The notes: generated by a model from the letters alone, not told the origin. A stretch of DNA of 64,000 nt from Orthosia cruda (GCA_964057195.1 OZ059825.1:58827438-58891437), one strand, 5' to 3'; positions 52,490 to 63,372 are shown, numbered from the stretch's first letter. Program-made: numbers and translations.

Positions 52490-53659
52490 TGTTTTTTATA
52501 AGTTAAACTACGACATGATCGTTTGTGTAGATTGATAGTAATATAATAAAGCGTCCCATAACAATATATTTGTCTCAATGTCCGTACTATGCTTTACTAC
52601 TTACGTAGGTACTCGTTTTGCTACTTCATTTAAAATTGCACGGATCGAAATTGCCCGCAGTATTTAATTTTTCATAGTTACTATTCGCGTTATTATGTCT
52701 ATATTATTTCTAAATTTATTACCTGTGTTATAATAAAGAACAGGAAAGTTATATTTTATCCTGATCAATTAAATAGGTATAGTTGCAGAAGTTATCAAAA
52801 TACACTAAGATCAGCAAACTTCAAATACTGGGAAGTAGATATTCCACAGCATGGTTACAAATTGTATCATGCCTTTGTATTATCATGTCGTGTAAGGAAA
52901 TGAACGTTTTGGATATCTTAACGATGTTACGTACACAACAGACAATGGCGAATGTTCTTGTTAGATCTGCATTCTTTTTTAGAAAATCAATATTTAGGTA
53001 CATATGAATAAGTGATACGTGTTAAAATATTTTTCCTTTTGCCCAGATAAGTATAAGTACTAAATAAGAACAAATAAAGTTTAAATTATGTAACTATTTA
53101 TATTTGGTATAATTTGGTAGAAAACTTGTTGACTGACTAATTGTTCAAACGTAAGTACATAGTTATCAGGCAATTAACTAATGTTATTACATATTGGAAA
53201 TACTTAACAAAATATTAATTATATGTACATTTGCCATCGCCGTGGAGGCGGCAATGGCATTCAGAGTGACAAATTCCGACGTGCATCAAACGATGTTTTT
53301 GACCATCTTTAGGAAACCAATAAAATCAAATTAAATACGTTACATAAATTTCGAGCCTAAAAGCGGTGCAATAAGAGCCAGTTTTCGACTAGTGAAGTGT
53401 GTTCTTCTTTTCGTATCAATTAACTCAAATTTTATCACAACTATTCAAATTGTTTCAAGTTTGAATCGTCGTTATCGGGTGCTAGTTATCCAGGGTGCGC
53501 CGGGTGTTACCCCCGATAGCAAAAAAAAAAAAACAAATGATCAAAAACCCGACTGCTTAAGAAGCGAACTAAAAAGAAGAAAATCATGCTGTGCAGTCGG
53601 AGGATACATACGAGTATTCGCGAGTTGGCTGACCAAAACCAGATTTATTTATAACTTTT
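52490..53659. other. Intron of the P450-like gene or intergenic; no feature
   Basis: No matching second exon. The plus-strand frame 53392-53751 crosses into the TIR element and is probably chance. Confidence 0.35.
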
Positions 53660-53660
53660 T

Positions 53661-54308
53661 AGTTACCGTAACCTGGTCCTACTTTGCACCAAAATTTGCT
53701 CCAACTTTTTTTTTTAATCCACATCTTTTTAAATCTTGCCTAAATCAGTAATGTGATATATTGTGTATTATAATAGTACTATTAAAGTTTAACCTGACAT
53801 TAAATACACTATTGTATTTAGTGACCAAGTATTTTATTTTTTTTATTTCTTTTGGAGCAAAGTAGTTCTTATGCAGGGGGTAACTTTGCACCGTAATTTC
53901 TCTTCACAGGTTTGTCATTTATTTTTCAATGGAGCATAGTTTTGTTTAGTCATTTTTACTTTGCTCCGATAGTACAGGGTAATAAAAAATTAGATGTGTT
54001 ATAAAATCACCTTTATTTATGATGCAAATCACCTTTATTTATGATGCAGATGCAAATAGATTTTACTCACTTTTAAAATTTTGACCTCGAAGAGCGATGC
54101 GTTTCGACCACACACAGAAAAAAATAATGGCTGACTTTGACATCTGTCAACTATGGTGTTGCTAGATTAAGAACAATATTTTCAGATAAAAATATTGGAT
54201 TCTACTAAATAGTAAAGTATCAGTGCGCAAAATCAGATTTAATATTTTTTCGGAAGTGGAGCATTTTTACCACCTTAGGAGCAAAGTAGGACCAGATTAC
54301 GGTAACCT
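53661..54308. mobile_element. TIR element with 'gcaaagtag' repeats
   Basis: Starts with GTTACCGTAACCTGGTCCTA CTTTGC and ends with the reverse complement (GCAAAGTAGGACCAGATTAC GGTAAC). Internal copies of GGAGCAAAGTAG and its complement CTTTGCTCC occur several times. A 23-bp direct repeat (AATCACCTTTATTTATGATG CA) occurs twice in tandem at about 54005-54050. No transposase; a non-autonomous DNA element of unknown superfamily. Confidence 0.7.
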
Positions 54309-55147
54309 TTTATTTCGAATTAGTTACATTTAAATGTTTAAGTGTTATACATTTTTGAACACACACACACAATGGGTACAGAACAAAAAAAAAGATAAAG
54401 AAAGAGATAGTTTTAAATCCTGAAAATGACATAGGATAATTTTTATCCAGGTTGGTTAAGGAGGTTCCTTAAGGGGGTGGAAAAGAGGTTGGAACATTGT
54501 ATGGTGAACCAATAATTTTACAAGTGGCGACCCACACATCTAAAATATTATTGCGCAATATTGAGCATGAAAGTTGATAAACTTAAAGTGTCCATAAGTA
54601 CCTATATGTTTTATCAAACTACTTCTAAAAGGGGAACTATAAGGGGGAAACATAGTTTTTATGGGGAAATTAGCTGTACAAGTTATACTTATGCAAAATA
54701 TTGATGTACACCAATTCAAAAGACTCCAGTTTCCAATCAAACTTAGTTTTGTTACTACTTCACTATTATGAAAACGCAAGGGCAAACATTACAGGTAGCA
54801 GGCGTGCATTTGGAAAAGCCATGGTTTTCCCAAGGCCAGCTATGTAATATTCGCGTATGTCCAGTGCTCAGAATTTTTATGTATTAGCGCCGAATGAAAG
54901 GATATAGCAGCGTATATAGCAGCGTTCTAAAATCATGTTCTATTTTTACCCATGGTAGTAATGGCCAAGGTCAAGCGAAGTTAATGGAATGTCAATTAAG
55001 TTTAATATTTAAGATAGAATACGCGGCAGTTTATTTGTTTCCTTTTGTAATTATATTTAGCAACTAGGTATCTGTGTTGACCAACATATTGAATTAAACA
55101 AGTTAATCGTTTTTACGTTAATGCTTCCTGCATATCGTCCATCAATA
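54309..55147. other. No gene seen
   Basis: AT-rich. A short CA run at about 54361-54371 is a microsatellite. The minus-strand frame 54540-54785 has no recognisable domain. Confidence 0.4.
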
Positions 55148-55185
55148 TAAACGCAAGCGAAACCACGGGCAAAGCTAGTATATTT
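55148..55185 (+). mobile_element. Helitron-like 3'-end scrap
   Basis: AACGCAAGCGAAACCACGGG CAAAGCTAGT is the terminal hairpin and CTAGT end of a Helitron-like element; the rest is missing. Confidence 0.55.
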
Positions 55186-55429
55186 TATTATCTATATTAC
55201 AGCATGGAAGTATGGACATCTAATCACATATGGGTATTTTTTTTGCAAAAATTAAAATTTAAAGGACAAGTGAGCATGAAAGGGCACCAAATGCGCATTA
55301 TAAATCATATTTTTATATATGTTATTATGTACCTGTACCTGTACTGTATCTGTACCTTGTACCGTATAGTTTCGGACGTAAGGATTTCACCATCCCATAT
55401 CATCCCGTGGGTGTCGTAAGAGGCAACCG

Positions 55430-55935
55430 TTTGTCCGTTTGTCAGTGTAGTCTCCGATCTTGATAGGAGTGGGTGTTACATGGGCATTCACCATGACCTT
55501 GGTTTTGTACATGTTCATTTTAAGACCTACTCTTTCGGAAGCTCTACTGAGGTCATCCAGCATTTTGCTGAGGCTCTCCATGGTCTCAGCCAAGACCACT
55601 ATGTCTTCGGCAAACGGAAGGTGAGTGATACTCGCCATTAACGTTGATGCCAAGCCCCTTCCAGTCCAGAACCTTGACGACATCCTCTAGTGCAGCAGTA
55701 AACAGTTTCAGAGAAATGTCGTCTCCCTGTCTCATGCTGCGCTGGAGAAGGATTGGTTTCGAGGTCTGATCCTGAAGACGGACTGACATGGTGGCGTTTT
55801 TGTACAAACACTTCAGCACCTCAATGTACCGGTAGTCGATCTGGCACCGTTGGAGAGACTGCAGTACAGCACAAGTGTCGATCGAATAGAAGGCTTTCTC
55901 GTAGTCCACAAACGCTACACAGAGAGGCAGGTTAT
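55430..55935 (-). mobile_element. RTE-type LINE RT segment, inverted
   Basis: Minus-strand frames encode the RT core: MDYEKAFYSIDTCAVLQSLQ, RSMRQGDDISLKLFTAALED, the region after the lost YADD, then MESLSKMLDDLSRASERVGL KMNM and VTPTPIKIGDYTD. It lies head to head with plus-strand RTE pieces that follow. One deletion or frameshift lies in the catalytic box region. Confidence 0.8.
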
Positions 55936-55939
55936 ACTC

Positions 55940-56338
55940 TTACGGTCGGTTCTAAGTTTTTCAAGACCCGCCGTACAGACGATCCTATTCTCAAGCTCAT
56001 GAAGGAGAGGCGTGAGACGATAGCAGTCTTCAGACGATGCGTTGAAATACCGGCAGCTAAATAGGCGGATCTCAAAGTCCTTGAAAAGCGACATCTGCCG
56101 CTTTAATACCGAAAGTATTAAGATATAATAAGATAGACGCGATTGAGCGGAAACAAGGCTCCAAGGTCTTTGCAAGAGATCTGACTATTGGGCAGAGTCA
56201 GTTCACGAAACTGAAGACAGATGATGGCTGGATCGTATCCGCCAACCGGAACTTCTGAGGGAGATCGAGAGATTCTATCATCATCATCATCATATCAGCC
56301 GAAAGACGTCCATTGCTGGACATAGGCCTACCCCAAGC
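55940..56338 (+). mobile_element. RTE linker fragment plus inverted RTE tail
   Basis: 55945-56275 (plus) reads LKLMKERRETIAVFRRC and, in other frames, KVLEKRHLPL and REIERFY, the region between endonuclease and RT in RTE ORFs. At 56280-56335 it meets a minus-strand RTE 3' terminus (CATCATCATATCAGCCGAAA, GACGTCCATTGCTGGACAT). Confidence 0.65.
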
Positions 56339-56892
56339 GTTCGGCAGGTCCAACTATGAGCAAGAGGTCAACCGTCGAATCCGACTCAGCTGGGCGGCGT
56401 TCGGGAAGTTGCGTGGTATCTTCTCGTCCAATTTACCGCAGTGTCTCAAGACAAAAGTCTATGACCAGTGTATGTTTCCAGTGATCACCTATGGGACCGA
56501 GACGTGGTCGCTCACAATGAGCCTTATCAGAAAGCTTAAAATCACCCAAAGGGCAATGGAGAGGGCTATGTTCGGCAATTCCTTGCGTGATCACGTCAGA
56601 AATGATGATATCCGCAGGAGAACCAAAATCACCGACATAGCCCGAAGAATTGTCAAACTTAAGCGGCAGTGGGCAGGGCACATTGCTCGCAGAACGGATG
56701 GCCGATGGGGCCGAAAAGTTCTGACGACCGCGAATCGGAAGACAATACGTTGGAAGGCCTCCCACTAGGTAGACCGATGACCTGGTTAAGGTTGCGGGAA
56801 GGCGCTGGATACGAGACACGCGGGATCGGTCAATGTAGCGACACCTGGGGGAGGCCTATGTCCAGCAGTGGACGTCTTTCGGCTGAAATGAT
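56339..56892 (+). mobile_element. RTE-type LINE 3' end, plus strand
   Basis: A 151-codon frame (56313-56768) has NRRIRLSWAAFGKLRGIFSS, KTKVYDQCMFPVITYGTETW, RAMERAMFGNSLRDHVRNDD and WAGHIARRTDGRWGRKVL, the RTE C-terminal region, then the 3' terminus CAGTGGACGTCTTTCGGCTG AAATGATGAT. The upstream catalytic part is absent on this strand. Confidence 0.85.
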
Positions 56893-56944
56893 GATTATGT
56901 ACCAGGGGGTTTTTATGGTTACTTCTTTAAGCCAAGTGGGAATA

Positions 56945-57012
56945 AGTTACTTCTAGGCAACTGTGCTTCACCGCCGACCACATCATCGCTCAACATCAGG
57001 TGAGATAGTGGT
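56945..57012 (+). mobile_element. CR1-like LINE tail scrap
   Basis: TTCTAGGCAACTGTGCTTCA, CCACATCATCGCTCAACATC and AGGTGAGATAGTGG match the 3' tail of the CR1-like family. Confidence 0.65.
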
Positions 57013-57468
57013 CAAAAGCAAGACAATCAACAATAATAACCTAAAAAAATATGCCTCACAGACTGAATGATTAAAATACCTGTGCAAACCAATCCCCCGT
57101 TATTTTCGAATTTTGCGAAGCGGTAAATCTGAAGCACTCGTAGATCTAGTTGATGGAGATATATTCTAGTATTTATAATATATCCAATTCATTAATGTCC
57201 AATCCAGTTATAACTCGAGGCCATTTACTATTGCATATAACCGGTTACTATGATAAAGGAATGTAATAAATATTTTGATTTATATGATTAATTCAAATTC
57301 ATTTAATTCGGACAACAGTGATCCGTATTGGGTTAGTATTACAAAAAGCTTAAATTCTAGTGTTAGTATCATTGATTAAAAGTCTAAATAATAAATACTG
57401 CGTGCCGAGGATGACCAGCCAGGAAGGAGGTTTCTTATCTAATCACCCTCCGCAATATGTCGGATATC
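57013..57468. other. No feature seen
   Basis: AT-rich spacer. Confidence 0.4.
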
Positions 57469-57602
57469 GGGGAGGTGACCATAAGCTCTTCGAATAAGGT
57501 TATTTTGAGTGTGTGTAAGTGACAGATGTATATGACGTGTATACATCTGTCACTTACTCTATCTCAAAATAACCTTAATCTAAGAGCTTATGGTGAACCC
57601 CC
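57469..57602 (-). mobile_element. Palindromic MITE D, copy 1
   Basis: A nearly perfect palindrome: GGTGACCATAAGCTCTTCGA ... AAGGTTATTTTGAG ... GTGACAGATGTATA | TATACATCTGTCAC ... CTCAAAATAACCTT ... AAGAGCTTATGGTGAACCCC. The central spacer reads ATGACGTG. The second copy is at 60446-60578 with the spacer inverted. No coding capacity. Confidence 0.8.
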
Positions 57603-57603
57603 T

Positions 57604-58450
57604 GGAGTATAGCTCTCAGCCACGGCTCTCAGGATATAGTTGCGACTACTCCGCACTCTGCACAGCAGCGACGCAGTCAGTTTTTTTGCGCATTATGGCT
57701 TGGAAGCCATCTGTGTGGGTCTCAGCAAACCACCAGTGCCCTACGCTCCTTCTCAATGTCTATATCATCCCTAAGGTCGTCGGTTATGGAATGTCCAAGA
57801 TATTTAAATTTAGACACTCTGTTTAAATGTAGTCCATTAAGTTTTACAATCTCAGGAAGAGAGTCCGGATATCTACCAGCGGCCCTAAAAACCATATATT
57901 TACTTTTGGTGACATTATACCGAAGTCCGTGTAAGGGAGTTATGCTCCAGTCTCACAGACTTTAAGCAATTCACTAATAGCCCCAGCAGTCGGACCCAGC
58001 AGCACCATCACATCCGCGTAGCTGATGTTATTGACGCTCACTCCATTTATTCGACATCCAACATTCATGCTGCTGAGCTCGGTGATGAGGCCATCAACAT
58101 ACAGATTGAACAGTCTAGGAGATGTCAAACCCCCTTGTCTCACACCGCATTCCAATCTATACGCAGAAGAGAGAGTATTAGACCACTTTACCTGGTTCTT
58201 TTGATTGGCATACCAGTAGTGGAAAAGTTTCTTTATTTCAGCAGGAGTATCTCTGTCCCTCAACTTATCTCAAAGCACATCATAGAATACGAGATCGAAG
58301 GCCTTTGAGTGGTCAAGGAAACAGGCGTCTTACGATCGGTATAATATTGTACAGTATGCTTCAGACTTATAGCAGTTTCAGTTGACAGTCCGAGCTGAAA
58401 CCCAACCTGTGCTTCATGGAGTTTTAAAATGTTGACAAGATTTTATTTTC
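57604..58450 (-). mobile_element. LINE remnant, lineage C, minus strand
   Basis: Minus-strand frame 58263-57940 carries AYRLECGVRQGGLTSPRLFN, CRINGVSVNNISYADVMVLL (the catalytic box reads YADV rather than YADD, so it is inactive) and SELLKVCETGA. Upstream pieces (HEAQVGFQLGLSTETAISLK) and downstream RT thumb sequence lie in other frames. Same lineage as 33885-35000. MITE D copy 1 abuts its 3' side. Confidence 0.8.
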
Positions 58451-58734
58451 AAAAATGTTTTATAGAATAAGTTGCAGTTTATCTAACTTTGATTACTTTA
58501 TTTGTATTTTTTTAAGTTTTAACGTAAAAACACCATTTCCCTTGAAATACCTACAGGTAATAATTAAATAGATACAATAATTCTGACCGAGATTTTTTAA
58601 GCTTTTCGTCACAGATAACTGCGAGACTTTGAATGCTAGAATAAGGATTAAGCATGAAGACACAAAAGGTGATTTTTGTGTCGTTGTAGTTGTTAGCCTA
58701 TAGGAATAACAAAGTCACCAAAATAGGATTTAAA
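58451..58734. other. No feature seen
   Basis: Short AT-rich spacer. Confidence 0.4.
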
Positions 58735-59140
58735 AAAAACTCGGCCAAGTGCTTGCTCACTGTGGGTACCGTACATACAGATACCTAATTATTTTGGTGA
58801 ATGTGAAGTTCATATACAATCAAAGCATCGAACTTTACTTGAACGAAAAGTAAACTGGATTGAGGGACAAAATTAACATTGCCGTTGGCAAAAGATTAAC
58901 AAACCCAAAGATTACAAAATTTAAATTAATTCCATTTAAATTTTGTAATGTTTTGGTTTGTTAAACTTTTTATGCATTTTAGGGTTCCCTATAGGATCAC
59001 TTCGTTGTCTGTCTGTCCGTGTGTCAAGACCTTTTTCTCAGGAACGCGTGGAGGTATTCGGTAACATATTCTTGTAAACAAAAAATGAATCATCGAAATC
59101 GGTTTTAATTTGAAGATGCAACATTCAGACGAATTGAGAA
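58735..59140 (+). repeat. 'gggttccgtac' superfamily member
   Basis: CTCGGCCAAGTGCTTGCTCA at the left, an internal AGGGACAAAATTAACATTGC block, a TTAAATTCCATTTAAATTTTG palindrome and the border TTAGGGTTCCCTATAGGATC with CTGTCTGTCTGTCCG. Confidence 0.6.
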
Positions 59141-60137
59141 CCAGCTACTTTTTTTAAAGTCGGATATAAATATAAACTAATTATTAATATACACAATAAT
59201 ACGCTATCGTTCATGGAAGGTAGCTTAGTAGGTTATGTACTTGTGACGTCTTTGTAACAGTACCTTTATGTACCATTGTTATTTTCAATGACGTAGTCTC
59301 TTTGCTATTCACTGTCTTAGCCACTTTTTGCAAAGAGTTAAAGATTTGATGTATTATTATTGGTAAAAACAGTTTCAATAATAATTACTAAGCTCAAAGG
59401 AGTGAGTTAACGGGGGCTCAAAGCAGCAAAAATCATCTCCTTTCAAATGGTCAAATATTATATAGAAAGTTTTTGTCCTGTCAACTGACAAATACCTATT
59501 GTTAATTCCTCCAATTCAAGAACGATATGATATTATGTTATTAGTATAAAAATAGACAAAGATTGGCTATCAACGAATTATATACAATGAAAGCCAAAAA
59601 CATATCGTTTTCAATAAGGAAGTCAATCAAAAAATAGTTATATAATCACTCGTTCCACTAAAATCCCCTAGATCAGTCCTGCAGGGGGTTACACAGCACT
59701 CAATGTTCCACTACGATCCCTTATGCTGGGGATTCGCTAAGTACTAATAAGTCCTGTTCCTAATAGTTCCTTCTAAATAAAACAGCCATCTACAAAATAT
59801 CATTATGTAATACATATAATTAAAAATCTGACAGAGGGGATAATTATAACATAAAGACGGCTATAAAAATACATAATAACAATTAAACTTGATGCTAACG
59901 ATGGATACTTGTTGTTATAATGTGTGGATAACAATGTAATTAATTAGAATTATGAATTTATTTTATGATTTCTTACGTACAAAGATAACGCGGCATGTAA
60001 AACGATAAACGTCATCGGACTTCCCAGATTGTCACGATTACAATAACAAAACCTAATAACACTTCAGTTAAGAAGAGTTTTCTGTTACGCTTGGAGAAGC
60101 CATATAGATTCAAGACAGATAGACGATGTTACGATCA
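59141..60137. other. No gene or repeat seen
   Basis: AT-rich. Nothing supported on either strand. Confidence 0.45.
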
Positions 60138-60205
60138 AATGCCTAGCCTTGCCCGAATATTTTGGGGACGGCATGCAGTGAATCCGGATCTGGAAGTTAA
60201 TAGTG
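60138..60205 (-). repeat. 5S-derived SINE tail fragment
   Basis: ATGCCTAGCCTTGCCCGAAT, TTTGGGGACGGCATGC and GTGAATCCGGATC are a diverged reverse complement of the SINE 3' end (TGCCTAGCCTTTTCCCAA in the intact copy). Confidence 0.5.
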
Positions 60206-60445
60206 TTTGAGAAAACAAGAGAAAAACAAATGAAAGCAGATATTTGGTCACAAAGAGTTGGACATAAGAAGTGTGTGCCTTTTACCTGATAGGAATGTTA
60301 TCGTTGCTGCCGCTCGATTCTGTGAAAAACTCACCGTGAATACTAGTGTGAATTAGTGTCCAATCATACCAATTTTGTTGATACTATGGTTTGATAGCTG
60401 ACACAAATTCACAATATCTCAATAGCACCGCAGGTATTCCCAACA

Positions 60446-60578
60446 GGGGGGTGACCATAAGCTCTTAGAGTAAGGTTATTTTGAGATGGATTAAGTGACA
60501 GATGTATACACGTCATATACATCTGTCCCTTACATACACTCAAAATAATCTTACTCTAAGAGCTTATGGTCACCCCCC
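60446..60578 (+). mobile_element. Palindromic MITE D, copy 2
   Basis: 133 bp with ends GGGGGGTGACCATAAGCTCT and its complement AGAGCTTATGGTCACCCCCC. The central spacer ACACGTCA is the reverse complement of that in copy 1, so the two insertions have opposite orientation. Flanks do not show an obvious target duplication. Confidence 0.85.
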
Positions 60579-60662
60579 AGGACAGCTTTATGCTTGGACA
60601 TCAACTGAGAAATTAGCAGTGAGAAAACGAAATCATCATCTTAGCACGCAATCCTTCATAGG

Positions 60663-60925
60663 TCGAGCTCACTTTTATAAAAAATCCGGCCAAATGCATG
60701 TCGGACTTAGCACATTTAGGGTTCTTTACCAAACGTAGAAAATATTGGGGTTGGTTAGTAAAATTTACGTAATAATGAACATTATCACCAAATTTCAAGT
60801 TCATAGGTCAATAGGAAGTTAAAAAATACTTCGGAACAAAATTTTGTGGATGGCGGACACGTGAGTTACAGCAATAGTATTCCGTTCGGACCTTGTTCCT
60901 TCGGGGGTACGGAACCATAAAACCC
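60663..60925 (+). repeat. 'gggttccgtac' superfamily, diverged
   Basis: AATCCGGCCAAATGCATGTC GGACTTAGCAC, CACCAAATTTCAAGTTCATA GGTCAATAGG and TCGGGGGTACGGAACCATAA. Confidence 0.55.
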
Positions 60926-61179
60926 TAAAATCAAGCAAAGATTTTATTTCCTAACGAATATAATTGAAATTTTATTTAATGTTAGCTTATAATATAGAAC
61001 ACACAACTAACGAGAGCGAAGCTACGGGTACAGTTACTGTCCCAATTAAAAACCACTTTCTATACATAATGGAGAAATTAAGATGTTTTGTCTAGTCTAG
61101 AATAATCTCATATGTGAAAATAAGGCGCTACAACTGTTTTCTTAGTTGTTCTTCATCTTCGTCATCTCGTTGGCACGAC
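60926..61179. other. No feature seen
   Basis: Short spacer; AACGAGAGCGAAGCTACGGG near 61012 may be a decayed Helitron-like end. Confidence 0.35.
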
Positions 61180-61325
61180 AGTTATTTATTTATTTATTAT
61201 TATTTATTATATACTTTATTGTACACCACTTAAATAATTACAGAACAAAGCATTTATAAAGATAAGTGTACAATGGGCGGTCTTATCGCACAGGGCAATC
61301 TCTTACAGACAACCTTTATTAGTTA
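61180..61325 (-). mobile_element. LINE 3'UTR fragment
   Basis: The T-rich TTATTTATTTATTATT run followed by ATATACTTTATTGTACACCA and GTACAATGGGCGGTCTTATC matches the style of a common lepidopteran LINE 3' end in reverse orientation. Only the terminal part is present. Confidence 0.5.
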
Positions 61326-61491
61326 TTTAGGTTTGTCCGGGCCAAAACATTTCTACCTCCATCTTCGGTGGTAGCGCGTACATAATTTTAGCTGCTTGTT
61401 TTGGGTCACAGAGGACAGCTTAGGTTAGACCTCCTAACCACCACCGAGCATACCTAGTTTACAATTTTAGTTGTGTTTTTTTTATTTAAAG

Positions 61492-61664
61492 TTATAGTAG
61501 ATTATGCATCAAAGGGAATAAAGCAGTGTTACGTCACGGGTGACATATTAAACCCTGAGCGTAACGTGAGCCTCCAGTTAAGCGAGGCGTTCAAGCTGCC
61601 GAAGACGAAGACAGGCTTTATCCCAGAGGAGCATACTCTATTTTTTACACCTGCAAGACAATAA
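61492..61664 (+). CDS. Candidate terminal exon, unknown gene (partial)
   Basis: A pyrimidine-rich acceptor (TTGTGTTTTTTTTATTTAAAG, AG at 61490-61491) precedes 173 coding bases: two bases completing a split codon (phase 1), then 56 codons to TAA at 61662-61664. The peptide begins IVDYASKGIKQCYVTGDILN and ends GFIPEEHTLFFTPARQ. Composition and third-position GC (AAC, GTG, CTG, AAG) are protein-like and unlike the AT-rich flanks. AATAAA overlaps the stop (61660-61665), and another A-rich region follows. I do not recognise the family. Its phase matches that of the P450-like exon 9 kb upstream, but joining them directly would not give a P450, so it probably belongs to another gene or a gene with unseen middle exons. 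Confidence 0.5.
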
Positions 61665-62002
61665 AAAAACCATGGCGCCATAAATTAAGAATAATAATAT
61701 TTATTCTCGGAAATTTTGTACATATTAAACAAATGAAGTGCTTAAACATAATGTAAATTACACAAAATATTAGCATTTGAGGCCAAACTAGGCATAGCCT
61801 GTATTTTTCAACGGTATTAATATATATATTTAATTACATGATTATTTTGTAATTCATATAAATCAAAATTTAATATTGATGTTGGACACACTAGTTCAGT
61901 TATGGAAGGATAGAGAAACATTTTTGTTGGGTATATTTATGGAAGTTGTGGTTGAGATTATTTCAGTACTCAAAGGTATAGAAACTTGTGTGTGGGTGTC
62001 AT
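61665..62002. other. Possible 3'UTR; no other feature
   Basis: AT-rich sequence following the candidate terminal exon. Confidence 0.35.
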
Positions 62003-62640
62003 TTTTAACAGACTTCCCAAAAAGGAGGAGGTTCTATGTTCGACTTCAAGTTTGTTTTTTTTTTTTTTTTTTTGTGTTTGTTCACCGATATCTTCGTCAA
62101 TTGTGGACCGATTTTGAAAATTCTTTTTTTGTTTGAAAAAGTATGTTCCGAAATTGGTCCCATTTTAATTTTGTGAAGATCTGATGAAGAACTTCGGAGA
62201 TATACAACAGAACTCTTCAATAAATAACGGCAAATCTTTCGGGATTGCTGCAATCGCATGTCTGTTTGTTGTTTATAACATTTCATAACATAACATCACG
62301 CCAGTTCGCTCTTACGGGGTAAGCAGATCTCTCATTTCACCGGTTATGTTCGAGTTTCATGAAATCTAGTCTGTCGAAATAGTTCCCTTACTAACTTGCC
62401 TATTAGGTACGTACAACTAAAAAGTGAAAAATAAAAAAACTTTTTGCATAAAAATACTACCGACTTCCAAATACAAAACTACAAAGTGAAAAATAACTTA
62501 ATTTTTTGAAGTCGGTGTCCAAAACGCAAAAAAATGGTACCTACGAAAGACACCGACTTCAAAAAATTAAGTTATTTTTCACTTTGTAGTTTTGTATTTG
62601 GAAGTCGGTAGTATTTTTTTGCAAAAAGTTTTTTTTGTAT
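62003..62640 (+). mobile_element. Fold-back family A, copy with truncated second arm
   Basis: The left arm is complete: CAAAAAGGAGGAGGTTCTAT, TCACCGATATCTTCGTCAAT, TTTTGTGAAGATCTGATGAA. The central stem GAAGTCGGTGTCC / ACACCGACTTCAAAAAATTA is present, but the second arm stops after about 110 bp (GGAAGTCGGTAGTATTTTTT). It shows how the 1-kb palindrome at 32782-33811 decays. Confidence 0.75.
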
Positions 62641-63077
62641 CGTGAACGTTGGTTCGAATCCTAAGTGCAGCGAGGGATTAAAATAGTGCTTTTCCCGAGG
62701 TGGACACTCTACTTTTAATCACCCTCTATGAGAAAATAAGTATGGCAATTTATGAACAAGAACGTTATGTTTATTTATTTACATAATATTAAGAACCATA
62801 AGACATAAAACAAAATAATTAGTGACTAATGTTTATATTTGAACAATTATGGAAGTGCATCATAACAATTTTATTAGTACCATCCGTTACAGTTGTAGAT
62901 TTATTTACAGCTTGGGAATTAGAAATAGTCTCGGAAAACGGTGTCTCAGGATGTAGTTTTTGAGAAACTTGACGCACTAATTTTTTATTATAACTCTAAA
63001 ATCTGAACTTGAAACAACTACGAACGAAGGCAGAATGCATTTAATTTCGCGCGTTGTTTATTTCTCATCAACTTCTT
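62641..63077. other. No gene seen
   Basis: GTTGGTTCGAATCCTAAG at 62648-62665 looks like a Pol III B box and may be part of a lost SINE head. Otherwise featureless. Confidence 0.35.
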
Positions 63078-63372
63078 TTAGGGTTCCGTACCCAAAGGGT
63101 AAAAACGGGACCCTATTACTGAGACCCCGCGGTCCGTCTGTCTGTCTGTCTGTCACCAGGCTGTATCTCATGAACCGTGATAGCTAGACAATTGAAAATT
63201 TCACAAATGATGTATTTCTATTTCCGCTATAACAACAAATACTAAAAACAAAATAAAATTAATATTTAAGTAGGGCTCCCATACAACAAACGTGATTTTT
63301 GTGCCGATTTTTGCGATAATGGTACGGAACCCTACGTGCGCGAGTCCGACTCGCACTTGGCCGGTTTTTTAA
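63078..63372 (+). repeat. 'gggttccgtac' dispersed repeat, near-complete copy
   Basis: The best copy in the window. It starts TTTAGGGTTCCGTACCCAAA, has GGGTAAAAACGGGACCCTAT, a CTGTCTGTCTGTCTG run, CATGAACCGTGATAGCTAGA, CGCTATAACAACAAATACTA and ends GTGCGCGAGTCCGACTCGCA then CTTGGCCGGTTTTTT. GAGTCCGACTC is a palindrome near the 3' end. No coding frame; class uncertain. Confidence 0.8.
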
